Part shown: positions 50,471-62,300 of the stretch, in pieces | Layout of the letters: the number at the start of each line of letters is the position of its first letter | How positions within the stretch are numbered: the stretch's first letter is position 1 | From: Oxyruncus cristatus | Taxonomy: Eukaryota; Chordata; Aves; Passeriformes; Cotingidae | Assembly: GCA_013399855.1 (NCBI GenBank) | Contig: VXAY01004983.1 | Location: forward strand, 124,001-188,000 | Reading direction: 5' to 3' | DNA: 64,000 nucleotides | Notes under the pieces: generated by a model | The model's database searches: none | Told to the model about the DNA's origin: nothing | What the model saw: only the letters and a program-made list of their open reading frames with translations | Made by a program: the position numbers and the translations under genes

Positions 50471-53400
50471 TGTACGGGAGGATAACAAGATTTTTAAAAA
50501 ATCCTTATTGATAACAGTTAACTGGAAATCTCTCCTGTTGTTTCCCCATGTGCAAAATAATATGCTCTATCAAAAGGTTCCCTAGGAAATGTCTTTTTAC
50601 GATGCAACATAGTTGCCATAGTTAAGGCCAAGTAGTCTATGACGTCAATGATTTCAGAATTTTATTAGCTTTTTGGCAGATCACATCAGCTTACAGCAGC
50701 TTTCTTAATAAATATGACTATTGTTCTGTCACACAGCAAATTCATCTATTACCCAAAGATCCATAAGTAATATTTACGTACTTATGCTAACAATTAGTGC
50801 TAAACTTGTATGATGCATTGAAAATGCAATGCATTGCTCATGTTTCTAACTATCTGTTGCTATCTGTATTTCAGGTGTTAACTGAACCATGAATCTCACA
50901 AATTGGTATATGGGCACTAACAAAAAAGGAAAAACATGTCTTCATTGAACCATTAACTGCTTGTGTCCTCTCTTAGGTTTGCAGTGCTCTCAATCCTATG
51001 GCAGGCTGGCTGTATGTGATAGCCAGTGCAAAGCCTCGCTCACACCTTGTTAAGCACCCACCAGAAGAAAAACATTGGCCAGTTTTCCTTTTCTTCCTTT
51101 TGTTTTCTTCCTTGGATTTTCTTCCTGTGATGACACTTCTCAGTGTTAAAGCTGGGAAAAGAAATATCTTACCAAGTGCACCAAATAGCCTTCCTTGCAT
51201 CTTACAGCCCAATGACAACCAAAAAATACGTAACAGATAAACCTCTGTCATCAGCCAGAAAAGTAGCACCAAACATACAATTTTTCAAATTGCCATGTTT
51301 ATTGACAATTACAGATATCACATGCTGTTTTGACTTGGGAATGATCTTGTTTGTGACCTTAGACTGGGTTGAAATTTAAACTTACTTAAATTTCTTCCAG
51401 GATTTCTCCTCTGTTGTAGTTATTTTGCTCTTAGAGAGCAGTCTGTAGTAGTAACATCTGCTCAATCAGCAGAAGACCTGTGGGGTTAAAAGTATCCAAA
51501 AGGTTGCAAACTGTAGTCTTCCGTCTTACAGATAAGACTGTCTTAACAGTCTATTTTGCTAAAAGAGAAAACACTGTACCCAACATAGCAGTTGCTCCAT
51601 GAAATGCAAATTGAACAGTATGGCTCGGTCCAAAGATATCCTGTGTGGTGGCTGACTTACAGCCATGAGTAATTTTTGAGCTTTACAGTAATTTTGTTGT
51701 CGTTATTATTTTTTCTATTTCACAGAGCAGGCCTGTTCATGGACTGCCATGCTTTGAGAAGAAATGATTCAATATTTAACCACCACGGACAGACACAAAT
51801 TGGTTCTCTCAAAGCTGAACCAAGCCCTTAAAAAAAAACCCATAATACAAAATTCAAAACTTGACTAAAGATATTGATGAGCACCATTGATGATGCATTC
51901 ACTGCTCTTCCCATCTGCAAGTTAAATAAAGACATTTAGTACTGTGGTGTTACAGCTAGAGCTAACACAGTTAACAAGCAAACACCATTTAGTTCGTCCA
52001 TGGTGTGAAAAGCCTGTGCATCTGCAGCCACGCTGAACCCGAGTTACAACGTTCATTATTCATCTGAAACTTTTTGCACCTGTAAGTGTAGGTAGAGAGA
52101 GATGCTTTAGGGACCCCACAAAGTACGCAACTCCAAAATACTAGCATTAATTTGAATTTAGTTGTGTTTCCACACATTTTGAAAGAGATTCATTTAAAAT
52201 TAGACACAGTATTTGAAAATAGCAGAAAGAGTATAAAGTCAGCAAATTTACTTGGTTTATTTGTTGGGGTTTCTTTAATATTTATTTTGTCAACTTCAGC
52301 TGGGTTTGGTAACAGCTGGAGAAAAATAAGACAAAAAAATAAAAAGAGAGGAAAAAACCCTCCATCCTTTACGTCTCAGTCTTACCTGAGTTTTGGGGTA
52401 TAGTCAACCAAATGCAACTTTTCTCCAACTCAGTATCTAGGGCTTCCCATGAAATACTGTTGGTTTTAAATTCTTTCTTGGAAATTCACTTTCTAAAATA
52501 ATCACTAGGAAGGATCTAATTGCTATATTATCTGGTATTTTGAAGTAATTTACACTGTATTGCTTCATGAAAAGTTACGTTAATCACAGGAGCAACTGCA
52601 AGCAGCAGTTGGCTATTCTTCCTTTTTCGTCCTCTTGTAGTATCATTAGATCATGAAGTTTTTAGGACTGTGGCACTCTGCAAGTTGCATGGTTCTGGCC
52701 ACTCTGCTTGGAGCAGTCCCAGAAGGTATTACACAAGAACTTCGAAAGAGTTTTTCAGTGACACAGCCGAGCCTACACTATAATGGATCCTGATGACCAA
52801 TTTCCTCCATCCTAAAGAAAATCTGTTTGATTTATAGTGAGCCTCAGGTGCTCAGGAGAAAGAGGATATGTTCCATGAACCTATCACCACTCCTTCAGTT
52901 GAGTCAATGGTAATAATTTTCATGGTGCTTTGCAAAGTCAGTGTCCTAGTGGCTGTATCATTCTTCACATGTGCAAATATTAGTTTTTGTCCCATTGGTG
53001 GTTACTTCTCTCCTGCTTTTGAGAAGCATGGCACAAGTTCAGTGACATTTCCACAAGGACAGCTCCTTCCTTATTTGTCTCATCCTCTAAACATGGAACA
53101 AAAGGGATGCTCCAATTGCTCCCATTGCTCCCATTGAAACACTGTTGGAAAGCGCCTGGATAGGTACATCCCTCGTGGGAGTTCAGATTCAGGACGTGGC
53201 ATGATTGGAAAGTTACTCTGCTCCTCCTGTGTGCCCCCTTCACAGTGACATTGCATTACTCAGCAGCCTCAGTACACCTGCAATACATGCTCTGCATCCA
53301 CAGCACACCCCGGGATGATCTTTCCCCACCTTGGCCTGTACTGCAGAGTTAAACAGGGAAATCTCAGTCACTCCTTATAGCTCTCCCTGCAGTTATGCAT

Positions 53401-54188
53401 TACCTGGTCTAGCTCAGCTTCAAATGGAGGCTGATAAAATGTAGGGAAAAGCTCCCAAATGCATTGTCCCCGAAGCTCCAGAGCAATCATACTGCTGTTT
53501 CCCTTAGTACTTTGGGAAGCTGATGACAGATATCTTGTTAGGCAAGACAGAGATTTCAGTGTTCTCCGGACTATATGTCTGCCAAAAAAAAATCGCAAGA
53601 AATCAACCTGGCAGAAAGGGCTTATCATGGTATCTTTAAGGGATTCCAGTCAAACCCCAAGCTAAGTTATAGGAACTGTTTAGACAGAGTAACAGCTTGG
53701 CAGCTCAGGCTTCTCTCAAGGACACTATGTTATAAGCTAAAATAATTATTCAATCAAAGCCATATTAACTTGTTCTTCCATTCTGGCAGAAGGGACACAG
53801 TCAATTTTCCTAAGTGAAATTCAGTTACCCTTTTTTTCTTTTTCAATTTTGCAGCTGAGGGCAGATTTGTGTGCAGCCAGAGGAGCTGGGCTGAATGACC
53901 ATTACCAAAGAGAAAGACAAGACAATTCCAAAAGCAGCCAAACAACACAATTCCTGTCTGATTTTCCTACTCTTCAGTTCCACTGATGTTTCATCTCAGA
54001 GTTTTTCCAGAAGGGTGTCTAAACCATTATTTTACTGATCAGTAGTGAATATCAGAAGGATATTCATTACCATCCTTGTGAGCGATGTGTAGCATTTCTG
54101 TTGTTCATATGCATGCTGGCAATGTCCTAATGAACTTTGAAAGGTTTTCAAGTGTCTGTACAAGTCATTATTTCTGTGAAGATTGATC
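50471..54188. other. Intergenic, no gene seen
   Basis: AT-rich DNA with a moderate-GC patch at about 52.9-53.6 kb and a short TTGCTCCCA-type tandem repeat at 53110-53136. Open frames here are short and lack conserved content. Confidence 0.5.
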
Positions 54189-54720
54189 ATATAATCCTAG
54201 AATGGTTTGAATCATAATGGACTTTAAAGATTATCTAATTCCAAGCCAACTGCCATGGGCAGGGTCACCTTCCACTAAACCAGGTTGCTCAAAGCCCCAT
54301 CCAACCTGATCCTTCTCTGGGCAACCTGTGCCAGTGCCTTATGACTCTCACAATACAGAATTTCTTCCTAATATCTAATCTAAACCTACCCTCTTTAATT
54401 TAAAGCCATCACTCCTTGTTCTATCACTACACACCCTTGTGAAAAATGCCTCTCTGGCTTTCTTGTAAGCCCCCTTTAGGTACTGGAAGGCTGCTCTAAA
54501 GTCTCCACAGAGCCTTCTCTTCTCCAGGCTGAAAAACCCCAACTCTTTCAGCCTTTCCTCATAGCAAAGGTGCCTCATCCTTCTAGTCATCTTTGTGACC
54601 CTCCTCTGGACTAACTCCAGCAGGTCCATTTCCTCTTTAAAATGGGGACCCCAGAGCTGGATGAAGTACTACAGGTCAGATCTCACCAGAGCAGAATAGA
54701 GGGAGAGAATCAAATCCTTC
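54189..54720 (-). mobile_element. Truncated CR1 LINE (ORF2 C-terminus and 3' UTR)
   Basis: About 530 bases, the longest CR1 copy in the window. On the minus strand it encodes the CR1 ORF2 C-terminal region (MDLLELVQRRVTKM, YEERLKELGFFSLEKRRLCG, then a YLKG block), followed by the 3' UTR and tail near 54189. Frame damage appears after the SDRTRSDG block. It is 5'-truncated. Confidence 0.96.
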
Positions 54721-55680
54721 AATGTGAAAATTTACCCAAGGTACTAATTTACCCAATTAGTATTCATTCTAATCAGCCATACATGGTCATGTGGTTTAGT
54801 GTATAAATTATAACACTTACAAATAAGACATTTCAGCTGATAACAATGAGCAGCTTCAACTTGAAAGACAGTAATATAGAGAAAAATTCTTCACAAGTAG
54901 ACAAAAAGAATTCTTCAACATGAATAACATATTCACAACATTGAACAAGCTCTTTTCAGGAATGGGATTTTTAGCCCCCAAAGGTGGGAATGGAGTTTAC
55001 CAGCTAATCACAGCACTGAATAGGACTTACCCAGGATTCACCTGCGTAAGCTCTATGTAGGGCCTGTAAAATGAAGCCAGGCTGCTGAGTGCTCAGCCAG
55101 AATAAGCAGAAGTAGAGCACTGTAACTGTGACTTTCATAAAGAACTTCCTATAGTTGACTGGTTGGCAATGAAAAAAAAAAAGTAGAAGTCATATCAAAT
55201 CTGAAGTTTGAGACAAACACTAATAAAGTCATGTAATAGCCCCCCCTTGCAATGCTGCTTGGCTTGTGAAGAATTCCCGCTTGTTCTGGAGAGTATGGGA
55301 CAGCATAGCAGAGGAGGAAAGCTGAAACCTGAACTCTAGGCCATTTCCATTTTTGCCTCCAAGTGAATATAATTTGTTCATATGTTTATTATGATGTTGT
55401 TAAGATGTCAAACCAGACATGGCTAAAAACTTTTCTTGGGTCCTTTGTTTTGTCCTTTCCATACAATCACATTGCAGACAGTAAAGATTAAATAAAGATA
55501 CCACATATGCATCTAATGCTTAAAGCTAAAGTAGATGACTATATTTGTATTTTGCTTATAATCTTTATGCCAAATTAGAGTTCTCCAGAGGTCATCCCTC
55601 GTTTATACTGACTTTAAAAAGGAATCTTAGTAGCCTTAGTCCAATGGCCGTAAAAAGTGATAGTTAACAACAGCATTATT
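54721..55680. other. Intergenic, upstream of the PGM2 CpG island
   Basis: About 960 bases of AT-rich DNA with no recognisable element. Confidence 0.5.
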
Positions 55681-55950
55681 TTCTTCAGTCAGCCATTCCG
55701 AGGAGGAGGCGGCTGGGCTGTTCACCGAAGCGTTCCCGCTGTTACTTGGGATGGTTCCCGCTCCGCCCCGCGCGGTGCGAGGCCGGGGCGAGGGGCCGCT
55801 CCGGGCTCCCCCCGGTGGCGGGGCACTTTCCCCGGGCAGCACCGCCAGCAGCGGGGCAGCCCCTCGCCGCACCCCGGGCGGCCCGGAGAAATGCAGAGAC
55901 GCGGCTCGTCACATAAATCATTAAATGCCCCGCTCCAACCCACGGCCCCG

Positions 55951-55970
55951 GCGGGCGGGGCGGGGGCGGG
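55951..55970. promoter_or_regulatory. Overlapping GC boxes upstream of PGM2
   Basis: GGGCGGGG and GGGGGCGGG follow one another within 20 bases. These are standard SP/KLF-family cores, about 260-280 bases upstream of the PGM2 start codon (gap length uncertain). Confidence 0.6.
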
Positions 55971-56034
55971 CCGGCCCGGGCCAGCCCCGGCGCTGACCCT
56001 GACCCTGACCCGGCCGGGCCCGGGCAGGCGGGCG

Positions 56035-56174
56035 NNNNNNNNNNNNNNNNNNNNNNNNNNNNNNNNNNNNNNNNNNNNNNNNNNNNNNNNNNNNNNNNNN
56101 NNNNNNNNNNNNNNNNNNNNNNNNNNNNNNNNNNNNNNNNNNNNNNNNNNNNNNNNNNNNNNNNNNNNNNNNNN
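56035..56174. other. Assembly gap (140 N) in the PGM2 promoter
   Basis: A run of N flanked on the left by GC-rich repeats and on the right by a hexamer array. The true length may differ. It probably hides the transcription start, part of the 5' UTR and more repeat units. Confidence 0.95.
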
Positions 56175-56230
56175 CGGGATCGGGATCGAGATCGGGATCG
56201 TGATCGGGATCGGGATCGTGATCGGGATCG
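56175..56230. repeat. GGGATC-type hexamer array adjoining the PGM2 start codon
   Basis: Nine units of CGGGAT/CGAGAT/CGTGAT type run from the gap edge to one base before the PGM2 ATG. None of the three plus-strand frames contains a stop; the frame in register with PGM2 reads alternating Arg-Asp. The array most likely lies in the 5' UTR and continues into the gap. Confidence 0.9.
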
Positions 56231-56231
56231 A

Positions 56232-56303
56232 ATGGCAGCGCGGGGCTCTGCTGGGGATGCCGCGCTGTGCCGCGCGGCCGAACAGTGGTTGCTCTGGGAT
56301 AAG
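56232..56303 (+). CDS. PGM2: PGM2 coding exon 1
   Basis: 24 codons from ATG to GGGATAAG|GTAAGG, ending phase 0. It encodes MAARGSAGDAALCRAAEQWL followed by LWDK, matching the mammalian WLRWDK end of exon 1. The start context has C at -3 and G at +4, so it is not optimal. Confidence 0.9.
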
Positions 56304-59300
56304 GTAAGGGGTGATGGGCGCTTCCCTTCCCCGCGGGCGCGGCGATGGGGGCTCAGGCTGGAAAAGGATCAGGAGACACTCCGGGGTGACTCTCGGCTGT
56401 TGCGTTGTGCCGGTGCTGGGTGCGGTCAAGGCACTTGTTGGCTCCTTTCACTCTGCCTTCAGAGCTCTCTGAGCAAGGGCTGCTCTCTCTCCACAGCTCC
56501 CGCCCCGCAGCGAGGGCCGCGGCGGGGCTGGCGCAGCTCGGGATGCGGGTCCGGCCCCGCGGCTCCGTCACCTGCCGCAGCAGCCCCGCTTCCATTTGGA
56601 AACTCCCTCGGCTGGTCTTTCAGTATCGTCCCTCTAACTGGCTGTCACCTGTACTGAATGTCTTTTTTGAAAGGGCCTGTGTTGATCCGAACCGCTTCTA
56701 TTGCAGGAGCAGCTGATAGACTTAAATTATTAAAGGCCAACAGACATTGCTGTGTTGTCTGCCTCTGTGTTTAAAAGCTCCTGGTACGTCCAAATTTTTG
56801 TTAATTAAAATATTGATTCCAAAAGACATGTGGGCTCGCTTCAAAAGCACTAGGAAATGCAGAATTTGTCCATCCTCTGTTTTTCTTCAGGTGTAACCCA
56901 GTGCTTAGTGATTCTCACTGTTAATGAAATAATTCCTGAATCTTCAATATTGTCTGGTTTCATGATTTTTCTCCCTTTTTCTGCTATTGCTTGGGAATAC
57001 TTTAGCATGTATTATTTCCCTTCTGTTAAGACTTACGTTTGTCTTCAGTTTTGGCTTTGACAGCACTATATGGAGAAGTAAAATAATTTCTATTTTCCAC
57101 ATATCTAAAGGAATGTCTTGCCATAGTGGTGTTCTGGAAATGCTCATGTAGTTGCTTGCTGCTGCAGTTCCCACTCAGATGCAGGCCTCTATTGGTATGT
57201 TTAGTTTGCATCTTTTATGGCCCTATTCATAAAATTTGTTATTCTGGCTGTACTGGAACACACTGGCCATTGCCCCACTTCAGTCACTTAAGTGATTGCC
57301 TTGGACTCCGCACTGCTCCAGAGCTTTGTGTAGTTCACATACTTGCTTGGTAAGGGATCTTCTGCTTATTTGAAGATTATCAGTGAAAACATGTAATAGT
57401 TCTTTATTTAGTATTCCTTATAGGTTCTAAAGGACATCATTAGAAGTACCTCAAGCTTGTTGTGATTCCTCATTAAAGATCATTCTACTGTGTAACTGAT
57501 CAGTTAGCCAGCTCTGATTTTATTGATGATAGTGCTGTGCCAAACCAGTCCTCCTTTCAGAATGGCTAATGTATCATGTCAAATGACAATAAGCATTTGT
57601 GTCTTTTTCCCCTCCTAATTTAATTTGATTTTGAGAAAACAGTGTGGTTTCAAAGGGCTTCTTATTTGCATAACTTCCCAGACTAACACAAGGTATATTC
57701 CCATCTTCTGTGTAATAATTTAATTTTCAACTGGTTATTCTGATTCTTTTGTTAAGACCTCTGGAAACCTAATGCAGTGTCTGTTACAGCACCTTTACTT
57801 TTGAAAGGTCAGCCCTTTGTTAACACTTGTAGCTTTGACTTTGTAATAATTGACCCATGTACAATTCCCATTGCTGATTGCTCAGAAATGATGAGGTATT
57901 TTAATTTCTCAGGGACCTGTTACATGTTTGTATTGAGCAGCAGAAGAATCAGGTATAACCCTTGTCCATTTACTCTGATATAAAGAAAAGATTCCTTTTT
58001 GACATGCAGAGATAGGTAAATATTTAATGATGATAAGCAACACATTTCTTACAAAATAATGGTTTGCAAGAGCGAGCCCTTATGGCTGACGGCAGTCCTG
58101 CTGACCTAAGAGGAAGTTTCTACCTGGATGATAATTACTGTGCTTGTTACCAGGCTGTTTTCATGACTGTATTCATTACAGTAGTAGCATATTGTTCATT
58201 TTTTCTATTATCTATCACAAAATTATGAATAGAAGAAAGCTTCTGGTTTTAGTAAATATAAAATCTGTTTAGTCAGAAGTTTTCTCTCTACTCTAAAGCC
58301 TTGTGGGGACTCCTGTACTAGTGATACCTCTTTGGGCCTTCCTGTAGTGTAGATTAAAGTAAATAACTCAAGTGTTACCAGGTGATGTTCAAGCTAATTG
58401 CACTAGTGGATATTAACTCGGTATTAAATCACCTGCTACTGTATCACAGAAATTGGTATTCCTATACTCACATCTGGTGTAATCTCAGAGTAGAAAAAGT
58501 GTAACCAGAGAGAACAAATAAGAAAGGAGAAACCCAGCACTTTATCCTTCAGATACAATTTCATCCTTCTTTAGTAGAGATGCTGTGAAGAGTTTGTTTA
58601 AGCAGAAAAAAAAGCCAAAACTAAGTTTATTTTTTTTGCTTAGCTGTATATGATGGCATAGCATTCTCCACACAAAAAAAAAAAAAATAGGCAGATTCTG
58701 AGGAGAATATAGCCATAAACAATTATAACAGTAACTCTGGAAAAATCCTTCTGCTATATTGAACAGACTTGGGCTGGGTTTTTACCATGACTTGGTGGGG
58801 GGTGGAGACAGGGAGGGGGAAACAACCCAAACAACTAAATTAATGCAATCAAGTTTTCTCTAGAAAATGATATGGACTGAAACTCTTAAGACTCAGGCAG
58901 CCACCTGGACATGTACAATCATTTAAATCAGCCTTAAAAAACTGGAGGACCCATTAGTTTCACAGCAGATACCAAACCTGCGAAATTCCTCTAATAACAA
59001 ACAAAAACCTCCTTGGCTGTGAGGGCTTCAGGATGTTCCTGGTGTCCTTCTCTATTGGCATTGCAACTTTTAGTCTGTCAAACATCTATACAAACATGTG
59101 CAATATCTACTAAAAGAGATGCTCATTTCAATGCAAAGAGATGACTCTCAAAGCTCATGCAGGAGAATAAAAAGGTGACTAGGTAGTGTACAAAACCTGA
59201 TGCAAACTGTGTCATTCAGGCCTTACCTGTGAGACATAGGCCTGATGTTGCAGCTAAAAGTTGAGGTCAACTTGTAAACAGCCTGAACTCAGAATTGTTA

Positions 59301-62300
59301 TGTTGCCCTATATAATAACATAGAATTATATTTATTCTTATAGAATATAATTACTCAATAATAATAATTATGTTGAGCCTTCTGTAAGGAGGCTGTCACA
59401 ACATTCTTGGACTGGTAAATTGGTAATTCTTAAACTGGAAATTAGTAATTCTGTGCTACCTAATTGCTTCTTACACTCAAGAAACTAATTTTTTTTTAAA
59501 AATTCTTTAGCTTATTCTGCATTAAGTAGTTTGCTCATTAGCACCAAAGGCTCTTTAGCTTTTTAAGTATTTATTTAAACTATGTTGTTTGTCCTGCAGC
59601 AGGGCTGCACAGGTCAGTAATTAGAACATCCTGACTCCGGTCTCAGTTAGATGTGAAGAATGCTTACACCTTTATATGCAAGCTCACTCATATGCCTACT
59701 ACTGTGTGTGTTCTGCAGTATTTTCTGAAGCTGCAGAAAATACAAGTTTCTGCATTTAATTTTTTTTTCTTTTTGCCTGGGATAATGTACCTTCCCTTAT
59801 TGTAAGCGTACCTACGTCATCCAGGAAACAGTAAAGTCTGTGACTTTTATGAGGCCATCTGATTGCCTAGAAATCAAAGCTTGTATCCCTTTGGAAATTA
59901 TAATCTTTGTACTCCAGTGTAAAGTGTGTGTACTCATGCAGTGAGTGACCTGTCTCCTCTCCAGATAACCCTGTTGCCAGGAGTGTGCCACTGTCCTCTT
60001 GGCTCATCAGTTCTCAAGAAATCAAATACTGAACTTCACAAATGTCATGTTATTAAGGTGGAGAAGTTGGAGCGTACAGGACTTTACTAATTCCCTACAT
60101 CTGGAAACAAAAAGAGTTGGTAGCAGTATAAAGTATATAGAAGAAATATACCAAGAAAAGTAGTGAAAGTTAGAAACTCCTCACTGTTCACAAGCTGTCT
60201 GACATGGCCCTTTTGTTGCCACTCTGGAGTAATTTTGTCTGTGAATTTGCCTGTAGTTGCTAGGCTTTCATCCCAAGCATAACTTGCAAATATGTTGGAA
60301 ATTTTCATCTTTATCTTCTGACCAGTCTACATAGTTTTGCTGCTGCCACTGGTGTTAGCCAGTCTTACGACAAGGTTATGATTTTATTTTTTTAACTCTA
60401 CATATAGTGCTATGGAAGTAACAAATATTTCTTAATAAACAGCTTAACCTACTTTCTTAAATGTTTAGAAGAGTTCTCGTGTTGTGATGACAAATTTTCA
60501 GAACTGTAAAGTGCACTTTTGTTTGTTTGTTTTGTTTTTTAAAACAGAAAACATTAAAACAGACATCTTGGAAATCTTTTAACATCCCAAAATGTGAGAG
60601 ATAGATAGATAGATAGATATACATATATATACACTGCTGTCAAGGCACCATGTTCATTTAAGGAGATAAATCTAAGATAAGTAACAGTTGAGGTTGTACT
60701 GATTTAAAATTAAGAAGATGTAGCAGGAGTTCTGGTATTCTTGAGGTGTTGTGTCGTGTTTTGATACTGAAATAACAGAACTGGCTTTCTGTCCCAGTCT
60801 CTGTATGGGGTTAAGACAGACAAACAAAACCTTTTTTGGAATATATGAATTTTATATCTACAGAATCCAAAAACTTATGCCATCGTGAAGCAACTGCTTG
60901 CAGAAGGAAATGCTGGAGAACTGCAGAAATACTTTGGCTCACGAATGGAATTTGGCACAGCAGGGCTCAGAGCTGCCATGGGAGCAGGGATTTCCCACAT
61001 GAACGACTTGACTATTATCCAGACAACCCAGGTATTGCGTTCAGCATTTTATCTCACCTAACTGGTTGTATATATGAATGGAAAAGCTCTCATTAATGGC
61101 AAGAAAAAAACAGGATTCTACAAGTTTTTTTCCGTTTTTTACTGTAAATACAAGTATTTATTTGTACAGTTTTTTTACTCTTCTTCCAGTTTTCAGAAGT
61201 AATATAATTGATAATTATTAGGTGAGTGCTGATTTCTGAAAACAAGCATAGAGAAGCTATTAAACCATTGAATGTTATTTTCTATATTTAATTTGCAATT
61301 TAATTTATACACAGCTGTAGTTAGGCTCAAGTGTAACAGTACTGATGTAACAACTACAAAAAACCCCAAAGGTAACCAAAATTTGGCTAAGCTTTGTGTG
61401 TGTTGGACATAAATTTACATAAAGGCAGTGAAACTATATATATGTACATAGATCCTAAAGTAGATCTACTTGGGAAGAGCTTAAAAAACCCCAGAACCTT
61501 AAATTACTGCAGCCTGGCGTGGTGGTATATCATTCCTAAACAGGTGTCGTTATTAATTGTGAGATTTGGTTAAAAAATAGGAACATTGGCCAGTTGTTCT
61601 CTTCCTTCATGTGAGACTTAAGACAGATAAATCACTTTTCAAAATTTGTAATTCAGACTAATTGTGTTGTCTGTTCCTTTTTGGAGCTGGTTCTGATATT
61701 TTGAAAAGTATTTTAATGCTGTCCAGGTTTGCAATATTGATTTGAAGGTTTCTGATATTTCTTGGTGTTTACTGGTCCTGCACAAGCTGAATCCCAGAGC
61801 AGTTCAGTGAGATGCTGTGCGCACTCAGCTTTCTAAGACATCAGCATCTTAGCAATCATCTTAAGGCAATGATAAATATTAAGATTGGTTAATGAGGTGG
61901 ATTTGATGTTGTGTTCAGGGATTTTGCAGATACCTTGAGAAGAATTTCAGTGACCTGAAAAAGAGAGGAGTTGTGATTGGGTTTGATGCTCGTGCTCATC
62001 TTTCCAGTGGAGGCAGTAGCAAAAGGTACTTTTCAGGTTTTAAGTATTTTGTAGCTGCCTTATGTGATCAATTATGGTTTTATATCTACTCCAACTGTGT
62101 TTTCTTTCTGTAGAGTGAATTAAGATATTTACAATATTCTGGTAATGCCAAAGCAATCCTTAGAGTTGGGCTTTGTCTATTGAGAATAGTAAGGGAACAC
62201 ATTTAAATTGGGTCTGTATAATAATTGAGGTATATTTGATGTGTAGTTCTGTTTGTTGCTGGATTTTTGAATTTTTAATTGGATGGGGGTGGGAGGGAAA

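Larger units (their letters stand above)
55690..56600. promoter_or_regulatory. CpG island over the PGM2 promoter and first exon
   Basis: An abrupt change to GC- and CpG-dense sequence that spans the PGM2 initiator exon and is broken by a 140-base N gap. It contains overlapping GC boxes at 55951-55970, a short CTGACC triple repeat at about 55993-56010, and the GGGATC-type array next to the start codon. Confidence 0.9.

Noticed and set aside
52868..53243. Opposing 86-89-codon frames around 53 kb
   Set aside because: They lack family resemblance, and part of the apparent pattern comes from a short TTGCTCCCA tandem repeat.
55636..56657. Long frames across the PGM2 CpG island on both strands
   Set aside because: They are open because of GC content and N translation. 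Only the 24-codon frame from 56232 aligns with PGM2 and splices in phase.
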